Below, one piece after another: positions 11,039 through 23,679 of a DNA stretch of 64,000 nt. Where the stretch lies: positions 1,302,001-1,366,000 of the forward strand of contig CP114127.1 in assembly GCA_029959195.1 (NCBI GenBank). Direction: 5' to 3'. The notes below the pieces were generated by a model, which did not search any database, was not told the origin of the DNA, and saw only the letters and a list, made by a program, of their open reading frames with translations. The position numbers were made by a program, and so were the translations under genes. Origin of the DNA: Dictyophora rubrovolvata (lineage: Eukaryota > Basidiomycota > Agaricomycetes > Phallales > Phallaceae). Each line of letters starts with the position of its first letter. Within the stretch, counting starts at the first letter, position 1.

Positions 11039-13306
11039 TTATTCAATCATATCCTTAGTTCCAGAAGACCAATCCTTAGCGATATTAGGGTAATAATAGG
11101 GATCCAACTCTTCTTCGACCGGATCGACTTCATGTCGATCAACCTCCATCTGCGCACGATCATATTTCCGAATGCCCTCATAGGCCTCTCTCTCATTAAA
11201 CCCATTAGACCACGCACACACCAAATCGTCCGCCAAATCCTTCAACCCATCGAACGGCGGCTCATCCGGAATATCCCATGGGAAAGGATACTGTTTCAGC
11301 TGCGTCGTCGCATTCAATAATGACTGGCGAGAATGACGAAGCGCAGAATCGTTAGCGTGGAGTAATGAAAATATATGTTGACGCATTTTGATAATGCTTT
11401 GGTGTGTGTGAAGGAGGGCACGGAACTGATGTACTGATTCGTGGAGTTTATTATCCTCCCCCTCTACAGCTGCTGGGCGTGGTAGTTCTCTTAGAGAGCA
11501 TGACCGGAATTGCGGGGTTATAGCTCTCTCCAAATCGTCGTTATTGTTATCATCAAAACCGGGGGAAATCGATCCTTCGGGGGAGAATGCCGGTCTAAGA
11601 GTGTATGGACGATCTGATTCCCCAGATTCCAAGTCATCAGCCTGAGTGCCGCTGGAAGAGGGTAGGGTCGTTCTGTCGTTGCGACTATACGTTCTTAATG
11701 CACTTCGGCGATGGATCACTGTGGCGGGATTTTCTCTTAGGACACTTGCGAGAGAACCGCCCTCGAGTTGACTATCGAGGAGAATTTCATCATTGAAATT
11801 CGACTGAGGTGAAGGAGGTTCGACATTGTCCGGGAAGGTGTCAGTATTTTGAACTTCAGACTCAACTCGGAGCTCCATGTCTCGATTGGGGGATATTTGT
11901 TCTTGACTTTCGATGTCTTTGTCAACAGCAACGCCAGGTTCGGGAGTCCTTGGAGTCGGTGTAGCGACTACGTCGTCGTCGTCGGCGGGATGGCTAGAGG
12001 GCACATGAGGGCTTTCTTGCTCAGTGGTTACCTGTCTAGGAATCTCTGCTGTCGATCGTGAACTTGGTCCGGCGACGTCTTTGGGCATTGAATCAGAGCT
12101 CCCTGTTGTAGTCTGCACGGTCTCGGACTGAGAAGACTCGGATGGCTCGATTTCAGGTGGTGTATCCGGAATTAAAGCGCCATTAGCGAAGGAACATGTT
12201 AATTGTCGATACCCGCATCTGAAGCATGCAATCGATCCACCCTGAGAATCAAACATGGTAATACAATCTTCATCGATTCTTTCACGAGCGACCGTTTGCT
12301 GGGTACATCTCCAACATGTGACAGATTGACGATGAATTATATTTCGTTTCAAATATCCTATAGCTCGCTCTCGCATTGTTGAAGTCAAATGTCTCCAAGG
12401 TAGTCCCGGGATTTTGGGGTCGACCAAGTTTGCATGTTTGTCGGGTTGCAAGGTGAGTCTGGGGCGTTTGCGTTTTAAAGGCTCGTTTGGAGAAATGGAG
12501 CGCTTTTCGGAACGCTCAACAGAGTCTTTACTAGATGAGGACTGCACTTGTTGTACTCCCGATAGACGAGTGGACCGTCGTGGATTGGTCGGGGTGGAGT
12601 CTGCAGACGGCGTTGTCGTGCTCTTTGTTGCCCGAGGGGTCAGAGTAGTGCGCAAGCGGCGCAGATCCTTGTACATCGCTTTGAAACCAGGATCTAAACG
12701 AATTCCGGGCGGGAAAGAGTCTTTAAGAGGGTCACCGCGAGATAGGTGATATAATAAAGTTTTATGAGAGATGGGATTAGAATTCTTGAGACGCTTACTT
12801 ATACGTCTTTTAGATTTGGAAGTTTTACGATTTGACTTGGCAGAGGAGAACGCTCGAGGCGAGTCATCTGAAGGAGGATCAGAATCCAAGTTGGAGGTTT
12901 CTTGCGCAAACCAAGAAGACACGTCCGCTAGACTTCCTTCTTCTTCTAATATGTGGTTCGATGCAAGGATTTCCTCCTCCTTGAGTCTGATTTTTGCGGG
13001 GGGTGTCCATCCGGAGGGCGGAAAAAGCGGCAAATCGCCATTAATTTTGAGGTCGGGGCTCTCGCTCGGTTTTGGGAGGTACGTAGCAGAGGCATTCGAA
13101 AGGAGTGTTTTTGTTTGAATATAGACCCACTACATTACGACGTAGAATCACATCTCGACTAGAAAGACAATTTTACGTACCGAAGCTACTATAATCTGTC
13201 TATTATCTTCATTTTCCAACGTAATCAGCTCGTCGGCGATGTGCTCGTTCAAAAGATAGACCGCCTGGGCGAAACGATGGCGAATGTATCGTAGAGAGAC
13301 CGACAT
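11039..13306 (-). CDS. unknown 738-residue protein with paired CxxC motifs
   Basis: Two exons: 13306-13181, starting MSVSLRYIRH, and 13129-11039. The intron has GTACGT/TAG ends and phase 0. I do not recognise the family. The N-terminal 42 residues look like a compact helical segment. Residues roughly 90-240 are basic and Ser/Thr/Pro-rich with KRRISKRLK and KRKRPR clusters, suggesting nuclear location. A central segment has CWRC and, about 30 residues later, CFRCGYRQLTC, a possible four-Cys zinc site. It is preceded by a basic helix-like stretch (MRERAIGYLKR). A long low-complexity Ser/Thr/Pro/Glu region follows. The C-terminal 130 residues look helical and folded. A nuclear, perhaps chromatin-associated, role is only an inference from composition. 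Confidence 0.75.
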
Positions 13307-14267
13307 AATTTTGGGTTTCGATTAGGATAAAAGACGTTGACGAATCGAAGTTGTAGATTCGAACGTCGAGCGAGTCCACATGAAGAGGCTGTGCGCCTGC
13401 AACCACGTTTTTTTTTCACAGAGGGGAAGATACAAAGATTATCACACGGTCCTGGTCACGTGCCTTCCGTCAACCACTTGGCCATCCGGTGATTCCATAC
13501 CGGCTAGAAATCGAGAATTCAAACCATTCAATTGTTGGTATGCAAATATTTACATGAAGAATGCGAGTTGCTGTGGACCCCTGTATGAACTGAGTGTTGG
13601 CGAGTGTAGCAACTGCGTGTCGGATTGTCATTTCAGAACTGAACTTTAGGTATTTACTCTTATCAGCAGTTAGCTTTCACCTAAGAACGACTTGCTGCAC
13701 TGCCCTGCAACTGGTGGATCATGGCTGCAAAGCGGCGACGACCTATTCCTGGTCGTCGAAAAATCATCTCAGTCAGCGCTATGATTGGTTTTTTTATTCC
13801 TTTTGGTATTTGCTTAGGCCGCACACTCGAACATCCTCAACGGGTGGGAACCAGATCGACTCCGCAGCTTACTTCAATGTACGATAACGGCAACGCCAAA
13901 TTTCGCTTGATTCAACACAGCTATTCCGCAAAACTAACCAATCTCACCCCTTCAATTTTGTGGCCGGTTTCAATCAAACTTGGGGGTTTATTTTGGGCAC
14001 CTGTCATAAGGCAAGATGTTCAGGTTCGGTACTGAACGAATATATTATCCTCTTACGATGTATCCCAATCCGTTATTTCCGGAAAAACAGCCTTGTTACG
14101 TATACCAGAACATTAGAAAACAATTATTTCGATCAATATCCTGACTGAGCAGAGCACTGAGAATCATGAAAGCCGGGGGTGGAATAGATCTTTTGAATAT
14201 TCCATATTCAAATCTAGTTTGACAGCGGAACATTGATAGGCAAAATATCACGGAAGTCGATTATCGC
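13307..14267. other. intergenic between the Cys-motif gene and ELP5
   Basis: This is the upstream region of the 738-residue gene. One plus-strand frame (13721-14035, about 104 codons) begins with a basic stretch, but I find no family match or introns to support it. Confidence 0.4.
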
Positions 14268-15653
14268 TTAGATGTCTAAGTCTTCGTCAGGATCGTCTTC
14301 ATCGATGTCGTCATCGGAATCGGGATCGTAGTATATCGTTGACTGGACAGGGTTTCCTAGAGACGAGGGTCAGAAAATCGTAAGAAGAAAGTGCGTAGTA
14401 TTCTTGCCTTCATGTACATAAGGTAAAGGGACTCGAGCACGCTCAGATTGCTGTTTTTCTGTGAGGGCAACATTGAAGGGTAAATTGAGGTCTCGAGCTA
14501 AATCGGTAGCAGCTTGTGTCGAAGGAGAGGGTACATCACCAGGCGCCTAGTCGAAATATTGTAATGAGAAATAGGTCTTGATCTCTGTTTCTTTTTTTGA
14601 ACGTACATTCACAGCGCCACCTGCTTTCCACAAGGGCTTTAACTCAGGTAAGTCGGCAAGTTGTACGAATTGTCCACCGCCCAACCATCCCTCCACCGTT
14701 CGGTCGACAGTATGTCGTCCACTTGGATGACGCGAAACAACTTCTACGACTAGGCTCCCGTCCGTCCATTCCGTCCATCCATTACCCTCAGAGCCCCATA
14801 CCATAGCTTCGACTTCAATAGCTGAAGCCCGAGTGGAAATCCCAGTAAAAAGAGGCCAAAATTTTGCGGACGAATGCTGTGGATGTGAAGGGGGATATGT
14901 AAAATATGATTCGATTAGATGTGCAATAAATGCGGGAGGGTGAAGAGTCATGTGTGCGAGAGATGGCGAAAACGAAGGCGGAAGAACTAAAGGGAGGAGT
15001 GGGGATGCGGTTGGAATATGTGTCAATAGCATGGATGGAGCTAAGAATTGGCGATTGGGTAGGTCCTATCGGAAGGAACTTGAGGTAAAAAAGACGTACA
15101 GGGGTGTTTTAGAAGCTCCGTAAGCCATTGCTTGAGTGCTTCATACATTCGAGAGGGCAAATCAGCATCTAGTCCTTCTAGTAATGTATGTGGAGAGTCA
15201 ATATAGAATGTCAAAGGCCTATTGCTCTCTAAATGAAAATTAATAGAAATCATGTACTGATAATGGTGAAGACATACCAAGCTTTAATATTCGATCAATC
15301 CCTTTTATGTGATCCTTCAGCGATGCGTTGTCTGATGTATATCCAGGTATAATATTTGTCCAATCAATGACAGTTACTCTGCTATCAGCAAGCAGTTCGT
15401 TTGGAAGAATGTCTACCGGCGAATACAAACAGCATAGACATACGAGACGCGTTTTCGGATTTGACCAAATCTGAGAGAGAATTTCCCGAGCAAATGGGAT
15501 CCACGGAGTTGCTAGCGCGCTTTGGAGTAGTACAAATGTTGAAGGCGACTTATTCGGCGAGTTCGTTGACGACAGCAGCGGATTCGACATGGTCGCAAAT
15601 TGACATTCGATTGGTCCACCGCTCATGCGTGTGACGGATGACATGTGACACAT
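14268..15653 (-). CDS. ELP5: Elongator complex protein 5
   Basis: Five exons: 15653-15278, 15228-15100, 15040-14607, 14546-14408 and 14356-14268, giving 388 residues. Elp5 pairs with Elp4 and Elp6 in the RecA-like hexamer of Elongator, which modifies wobble uridines of tRNA in the cytoplasm. The sequence fits a RecA-like fold of low conservation. Its C-terminal tail (SIYYDPDS, a long Asp/Glu run, then DLDI and the stop) resembles the characteristic Elp5 tail. The last intron (14407-14357) has donor AAG/gcaaga, a GC-AG intron that alone keeps the frame. In-frame ATGs also lie at 15644, 15626 and 15590; the last gives MSNPLL and could be the true start. The gene runs divergently from EF-1beta, about 156 bp away. 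Confidence 0.85.
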
Positions 15654-15809
15654 CTGCGTGACTCGCGAAACTTTTTTTTTTCAAACTCAGCCCTCTTTTT
15701 TAAATTCAGAAAATTTCTTTGCTCGCTTGCAGTTCACTGAGCCTTTTACGCCCTCAACCACTACATTGTATCACTTTCTTCTCCATTTTCTTCGTTGATT
15801 TCTATCATC

Positions 15810-16837
15810 ATGCCTATCGATCTTAATAAACTCGAAGAGCACCTCCTTTCCAGCTCATACGTTGAAGGGTAAGTAAATATCCTCTACTCCAGATCTCAAT
15901 TCAAAGATGGATGGATCCGTTGATTTCATATTCAACAATATTTCTTTTTTGATGTGATGAATAAAATGCTATGGTCCGTGTTTCCAAGCAAGAACGATTA
16001 GACACCGTTCGTCAAAATATGCCGAAAACCCTTTTGCCTAGCTTTCTGATCACCATCCACGTGTTTTCTCACTACCCTGTTCGTCCTGATGCTAAATCCT
16101 CCTCTTTTCTTAGCTACACTGCATCCCAAGCCGATGTAAAGGTCTTCACTGGTCTTTCGTCAGCGCCTGACGCGGCAACATACCCTAACACCGCTAGATG
16201 GTACAAGCACATCAAGTCCTACCAACCTGAATTCAAGTCTTTGCCTGGCTCTTCTAGCGCTGGAGCAGCTTTCGAGACAGCTGCGGCTGCTGAAGAAGAA
16301 GAGGACATTGACATCTTCGGTTCAGACGAGGAGGAAGATGCTGAGGCTGAACGTCTCAAGGCTGAGCGTTTGGCCGAATACAACGCGAAGAAAGCTAAGA
16401 AGCCTAAAACTATTGCCAAAGTATGTTTTTCGTCGCTGTGGTTTGTTTTCGTAGAGCTTACATCCTATGCAGTCCGTCGTTACGTTGGAAGTTAAACCTT
16501 GGGATGATGAGACTGATATGGCCGCGCTAGAGGCCTCTGTCCGCTCTGTTGAGCAAGACGGTCTTGTTTGGGGCAGTTCTAAACTCGTCGCTGTCGGATT
16601 CGGTATCAAGAAACTGCAAATCACCTTAGTCGTTGGTACGTACTGTTGTGTGAAATTGTCTTGCCTTGGGTTGTAACTGTGTATTAGAGGATGAGAAGGT
16701 TTCTTTGGACGAACTCCAAGAGACGATCGCCGAGTTTGATGACTACGTTCAAAGCACTGATGTCGCAGCTATGCAAAGTATGTTGCTCCAAAGTATGCTG
16801 ATGCGTCGCACGCTAAATTTGTTCAATAGAATTATAG
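15810..16837 (+). CDS. EFB1: translation elongation factor EF-1 beta (guanine nucleotide exchange subunit)
   Basis: Exons 15810-15868, 16114-16420, 16473-16635, 16688-16777 and 16830-16837 give 208 residues. EF-1beta reloads eEF1A with GTP during translation. A short GST-C-like N-terminal part ([13 protein letters not shown]) precedes the acidic [15 protein letters not shown] linker. The C-terminal exchange domain then begins [15 protein letters not shown] and ends DVAAMQKL. The last exon is only 8 nt (AATTATAG) but supplies the canonical KL-stop ending. Intron 1 is 245 bp, four to five times longer than the other introns here, and carries a U18-like snoRNA. Expect high expression. Confidence 0.96.
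15950..16053 (+). ncRNA. snR18: box C/D snoRNA U18 (snR18/SNORD18 type), intronic
   Basis: This lies inside intron 1 of the EF-1beta gene. Seen: a C box GTGATGA at 15954-15960, the guide GGTCCGTGTTTC at 15973-15984, and a D box CTGA at 16046-16049, spanning about 100 nt. The guide is the exact complement of the conserved large-subunit rRNA segment GAAACACGGACC, the target of U18. Known: in Saccharomyces cerevisiae, snR18 lies in the EFB1 intron and guides 2'-O-methylation of 25S rRNA at A649 and C650. The terminal stem and the D' box after the guide are weak by eye, so the exact ends are uncertain. Confidence 0.85.
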
Positions 16838-18116
16838 AATGGTGTATAATAATGTATCCTGAAATTTGTATAGAGTTGATAAGATTAGAAGAAACTACGG
16901 TGTATGAATGCGCACACCTTTCTTTCGCCATATGGCTAGAAAGAAATCTGCTGACAGGTTTGGAATGTATCCGCGCTGGCACGCACTGAAATGTATCACT
17001 AAGCGTGCTATCTAAACCTTTTGCTTTGTAAGGTTCCTTCCCTTCATTTCCCAAGCGATGATGTCTACTCTCGTTGGATCACGGACACAGTTAACGTCCA
17101 CAAATTTGGCGGAAGTAAATGTCTGGGTGACTTTGGCGCGTCATACGATGCGAAAGTGAATGTCACTGTCAGTATGATTGGCAATTGACATCAAGTTGAT
17201 ATTGTGTAGCCTGGAAGGTTTCAAGTGAGGCTTGCTTCAACAGGAACTATTATCAGCCAATGTATATATTCTGCGGGTTTTTTATTTCAAATATGACCTG
17301 CAGCCAGCGTATCTTCGCCGAATGAAAACGAAGTGTGATGGTTCGATTTCAAATAATAATCCAGAAGTAGTCTTATGGTCTCTCTCGTAAATGTGATTCA
17401 TATTTTAAATCCTATATATTAATGGTCGCTGGCTGCTGACGAGCTTAGGATTTCCCCGCGCCGCCGGCCTTCTATCCTCACATATCGGACATCCATTTCG
17501 TAGTAGTATGATAGTACGGGCTCAGTATTACTAACGCTTGACGGCCTCTTTCCAATCACCATTATGCATGGTACATTGATATCATAAATCTCATTGCAGC
17601 TTTGTATAAACATTACAAACAAACGTACTAAATTAACGGAGTCTTATTAAGCCACTAGGACTTTCTATTAAGGATTTACCGGAAACTGTCGGGGCTATGT
17701 ATGTATAGAACCCAGTTGGAAACAGCATGACAATCCCAAGACCAAAAGACAAACAAGAAGTCCGCAGTGTCAGGAGCAGATGAATTTTTATAATATTGCA
17801 TCAATAAGCAGAGTTGGCGTCGTGGAGCTCTTACATGGTTCATTTCTCAGGCCAGGTCATTATCATTATCAGTGTTGATTGGAAGGAATCTTGCTACGAC
17901 AAAACGGGGCATCCACACGGACTTTTAGTCATCAGAATCACGATTGTTGATCAAATTGTTTCGCTGAATAAGGTTCATCCGATGGGAAATTTCGAAGTTC
18001 TCTGAGCTAGTTTCACTGTAAGCGCGATGGCGTTATCATGCGTATAAAAAGGCCACCAATTCATCCTAGACGAGCACCTTCAAATCAAGATCTCTCAAGT
18101 CAAATCGCAGTAAATC
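16838..18116. other. intergenic between EF-1beta and the ene-reductase
   Basis: This holds the EF-1beta 3' region and the promoter of the next gene. No coding or RNA feature could be supported apart from the TATA box near the right end. Confidence 0.4.
18043..18050 (+). promoter_or_regulatory. TATA box of the ene-reductase gene
   Basis: TATAAAAA lies 67 bp upstream of the ATG at 18117. A strong TATA element would suit an inducible oxidoreductase; this is inferred from position and sequence only. Confidence 0.6.
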
Positions 18117-19619
<1,503 letters not shown>

Positions 19620-20007
19620 AAGATTCCATCATTTGTGCAATATATAAAGTAGTTCCATAGAGTATTATATATCGGAGCAATTGATCATATGCATGGATTT
19701 GACCGTCTGAAACGTTTGCGCCCAAGAGTATAATTGGGGCGTCGGTGAAAGCAGATGAATAGATTTTCAAGTTGCGATGGGTATCCGTAATCCGAGTGCG
19801 GGTGAGCATATGACGACCCAGGTGTACAAATGTATTACTTACATTTGACTTCAATTAACCACTTTTGAGAACAGATTGACTCAAAACTCTGAAATTGACG
19901 TCGCTAAAAGGAAGTAGATTCTTTTAAAGTTGCAGAATCGGAGTTTGAAAGAATATGAAAAAAACTGCATTACTAAGCAAAGTCTTAGTTCGACAACGAA
20001 CACCGTA
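19620..20007. other. intergenic between ene-reductase and SWI3-like gene
   Basis: About 390 bp between two plus-strand genes. It should contain the 3' region of one and the promoter of the other. Nothing specific is recognised. Confidence 0.45.
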
Positions 20008-22050
20008 ATGTCCTCCCCAAAGCGGTCCGTTTCGCCAGACGGCGAACAATCCACATCAGCCTCAAAAAGACCACGCGTCTCACCTGCGAGTCAACCTCGA
20101 GGTAATGCCACCGTTCCCGGCTCGGACGACACCGAGCAAGGTATACAGTCAACTACCGAGGGGCGACGCGAAAATGGCAATGAAGACGGTGCGGACGTGT
20201 CCATGAACGAGGGAGTGGAGGAAGAAAATGAATCCGGAGAAGAAAACGATGAAGAAGATCCTGCCCAAATTGAGGCCAACAGGTTAAAGCTTGAAGATCA
20301 AGCGCGGAAATATCTCATTGCACAAACGCACGAGGTTATCATACCTTCGTATTCTGCGTGGTTTGACATGTCAAAAATACACCCAGTCGAACGGAGAAGC
20401 CTTCCAGAATTTTTTAACTCAAGAAACCGATCAAAGACGCCGTCTATTTACAAAGATTATCGGGATTTCATGATCAACACCTATAGGCTTCGTCCTTCCG
20501 AATATCTCACTGTCACGGCCTGCAGACGAAATTTGGCCGGTGATGTGTGCGCTATTATGCGTGTTCATGCATTTTTGGAACAGTGGGGTTTGATTAACTA
20601 CCAGGTAATGACTTGACGTTATCACCCCCGGCTTGATCTATATGTCAACGTCGACTAACGTTTATCTTTACCATGTGCTTCTTTACAGATTGACCCAGAG
20701 ACACGACCCGCAGCTTTGGGCCCTCCATTCACTGGACATTTCAGAGTCATCCTGGATACGCCGCGCGGTCTACAATCTCTTCATCCTGGGACACGGCCTT
20801 CAGCCCAAAATGGTATCGCAGGCACATCTGCAAAGCCCCATCCTCCTCTCGCACCTGGTCCCCTCGAAATTCGTACAAACATCTACCAGACAACAGCAAA
20901 AGCATCACGTTCTATCTCCGAAGCCGAGGCTGCCAATCTTACAGCCCAAGTCGATACAACCGGACGATCTATAAGCTATTCCTGCGACACTTGCGGTGTA
21001 GATTGTACTGCAGTGCGATACCATTCCCTCAAAGTCAAGAATTTCGAGCTATGTCCACCTTGCTATCTTGATGGACGCTTTCCCTCGAGCATGTTCAGTG
21101 GCGATTTCGTAAAACTCACTTCTGCCAATGCATCCGCTGGATTATCGACGGATGAGGATGACTGGTCGGACCAGGAGATCTTACTGTTGCTCGAAGGTGT
21201 AGAAATGTTCGAGGATGACTGGTCAGCCATCGAGGAACACGTGGGAACCCGTACAGCTCATCAATGCATTCGCAAATTCCTCGAACTCCCCATTGAAGAT
21301 CCCTTCTTGGAACGCGAATCAGAAGCACTTATGGGACCATTACGCTATGCTCGAGTACCATTTGAGAAAGCGGATAATCCCGTAATGAGCGTGGTTGCCT
21401 TTTTAGCCGGCGTAGTTCCACCAGGCCCGGCGGCCGACGCCGCGAAGACCGCTCTGAAAGAATTAACAGACGAACCTGAAACAAAAGCCAAAGAAAAGGG
21501 AACGATTGATAGTGCTGCCGACGTTGAAATGGCTGATAACAACAAGACGACTGATGTCGTTGCACCCAAGCTAGAATCTTCGCCTGGCGTTAGCGGAGAA
21601 AACGAAAAACCGATTGCGCGTTCCCGCGCGGCTCGTGCTGCAGATCTTGCATTCAAAACTTGTTCTCGTGCTGCATCAACCGTTGTTTCGGACGAAGAAG
21701 CTCATATACGTTCTACTTTGACGAAGCTAGTTCAATTGACCCTTACAAAGCTTGAGCTTAAAATGACGCACTTTGATGAGATGGAGGAACTGCTGGAGGA
21801 AGAACGCCGTAATCTGGAGACATCCCGTGTGGCGCTTGTGGCTGAAAGACAGAACATTAAGCGTGTTTTGGAGAACATCCGTTCAGAGATGGCTAGGAAT
21901 GGATCGGCGGCTACATTACCACATGACGCTTATCAATCCGCGGTGGATGCTGGGAGCCAAGGTACTAAAGTAGTCCCCGTTGCTCCTGACATGCCGCTTC
22001 AGGGCGAAATGGGGCCAATTTCTGAGGGCACCTACCAACAGCTTACATAA
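20008..22050 (+). CDS. SWI/SNF-RSC chromatin remodelling subunit (SWI3/RSC8 type)
   Basis: Two exons (20008-20604 and 20689-22050) give 652 residues. The domain order is diagnostic. First comes an acidic disordered N-terminus. A SWIRM domain follows (about 101-235: [22 protein letters not shown] onward, [14 protein letters not shown]). Next is a ZZ-like zinc finger (about 298-340: CDTCGVDC to [11 protein letters not shown]), then a SANT domain (about 355-405: [43 protein letters not shown]). A C-terminal coiled coil (about 560-600) suits dimerisation. This is the architecture of Swi3, Rsc8, Ssr1/Ssr2 and BAF155/170, the scaffold subunits of SWI/SNF and RSC in the nucleus. The ATG at 20008 is the first in frame. 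Whether it serves SWI/SNF, RSC or both cannot be said. Confidence 0.95.
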
Positions 22051-22910
22051 AGCGGACGAGTACATCTCATGATCTTTTTGAAGTTGCGAGGTAATGTGAC
22101 CTTTTTTTTTCTCTCTTTTTGTTTTGTCTTTCTTCTTCGATCTCATCGATTTTCAAATCAGGTTTTTGTGGATACTCGATCCTTAAGATGTACAGAATTT
22201 CCTTTATAAAAAGGTTGTATGAACAATGTGATCCTTTGTAATTTCAGCTGTCTTCTTCGCACAATTACTAGTTTAAATCAGCTGGTCTTTTATCAACATG
22301 TCTTAACTATTCGCCTATGTCCATCTGCCCTTCAAAATACGTGATAATGCGTGATGGCACCAAACCAAGCCGATGTTTGGCAATCATATTACGGTAAATA
22401 GTGCCCTCCGGCAAAGAACACGCACATCTTATTGAATACTCCGGAGTTTGCACCGATATTTTTATCCAATTTAGACTTTCAGCTGACTTTTGGAAAGAAG
22501 CTGGTGGATTTAGCTTTCGCCTGACATTTGACATGAAAAGCCAATGATGGTCGCTAGAATTCGAAATTGTTGAGAGCTTATTTTCCGTCGTGTGAGATAA
22601 TGTCTGCCTTGCGGCCGCAACAATGTCTATTCATTCACATAACTTTCTTCCATCGGAGACATTTCCCAATTCAAAATTCGCACGCATATGCCCCTCGTGA
22701 CCAAGTAATGGCTTACAAGCACGTTTCGCTTTGTAGTCTTTTAAGTAAAACATTGGAGTAGAAATTACGTGAAAACACGCATATCACGTCAAGATCATTT
22801 GAATTTTGGACACTTGTATTCGTTTTAATATTTTTTGAGAATAAAAAGCCCGAGACGATGGGAATACAAGGTTCGAAACAGATAATAATAAAAAATGAAA
22901 ATCAATTCAG
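22051..22910. other. convergent intergenic region
   Basis: This lies between the 3' ends of the SWI3-like gene (+) and the MAPEG-like gene (-). T-rich 3' sequence; no gene supported. Confidence 0.45.
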
Positions 22911-23679
22911 TCATGTGCTCGCCGTGGACGCGGCATTCATTAGGAGCCCAAGAAGGCTGCCCATAGCCAAAAGGTGAGCAAGGCTACGGAGAGTTCCATA
23001 CCCGGCCGCATATGCAGGAATGTATAATATAGTCTTAGCGAAGGTCGTTAATAATAAGAAATTTATGCATTTCTCCATGAGTCGTGGATCCGCACCGTAA
23101 TGAGGTAGTGCCAAAGTAATAGCAGCACACACGATGAAGGCTGAAACAGCATGAACTTGAAGGGCAATCCAAACAATTTGCGATAAAGGCTCTTACCCGG
23201 AAAGATCTCAAGAAGATTATCATGCAACGCCGTCAAACGATGGGCAAGTCCCGTTAATCGTTCCTTCACAAGACGTGGTTCTGGTTTAATAGTAAGTAAT
23301 GAGCAAACCATGAAAAACTGGCTCGAACGAGAGCGGGGAATGCCCACCGTCATTTTTGTAGCCTTCGGGATTTCCCAGAGCTGCACCAGTTAATGAAAGA
23401 GAAGCGGAAAATGTGTAAGTCATGAAGAAGAAAAATGCCGTGATAGAGACGATTCGTTGGAAATCGGTCTTAGCATAATTGAGCAATGGAGCCAAGGTAT
23501 GAGAGACGATGCCATTGGGACGAGCTAGCAAGCTGGCTATGGGTATTTGAACCAACGTATTGATGATGACGGCCAGTGGAACACTGATAGATTGTTATTG
23601 TCAATGACTTAAATGCCAAGAGACATGGTCCATGGACATACAAGTGTGCAATGGACTGCGGGGCGTCGAAGATACCCAT
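22911..23679 (-). CDS. MAPEG-like multi-pass membrane protein
   Basis: Exons 23679-23642, 23583-23348, 23280-23197 and 23140-22911 join to 195 residues. Four hydrophobic segments are visible: around VPLAVIINTLVQI, the ITAFFFFMTYTFSASL stretch, AFIVCAAITLAL, and the C-terminal AHLLAMGSLLGLLMNA. Between the second and third is RLTALHDNLLEIFPAF, which matches the MAPEG signature (Arg, then Asn-Leu-Leu-Glu and Phe-Pro). MAPEG proteins include microsomal glutathione transferases and eicosanoid enzymes. Many fungal members are uncharacterised, so substrate and activity are open. Intron phases agree at all three junctions. The short first exon (38 nt) makes the start the least certain part. Confidence 0.75.

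Noticed and set aside
13721-14035. 104-codon frame starting MAAKRRRP
   Set aside because: Only a basic start makes it look protein-like. No homology is recognised, no introns, and no neighbours suggest a gene.
15971-16495. 174-codon open frame starting inside EF-1beta intron 1
   Set aside because: Its start lies in the snoRNA-bearing intron and it simply runs into the real exon 2 frame. The [10 protein letters not shown] start at 15810 with splicing gives the known EF-1beta N-terminus.
16838-17190. Possible second box C/D snoRNA downstream of EF-1beta (GATGATG near 17060)
   Set aside because: No matching D box at a suitable distance and no rRNA-complementary guide recognised.
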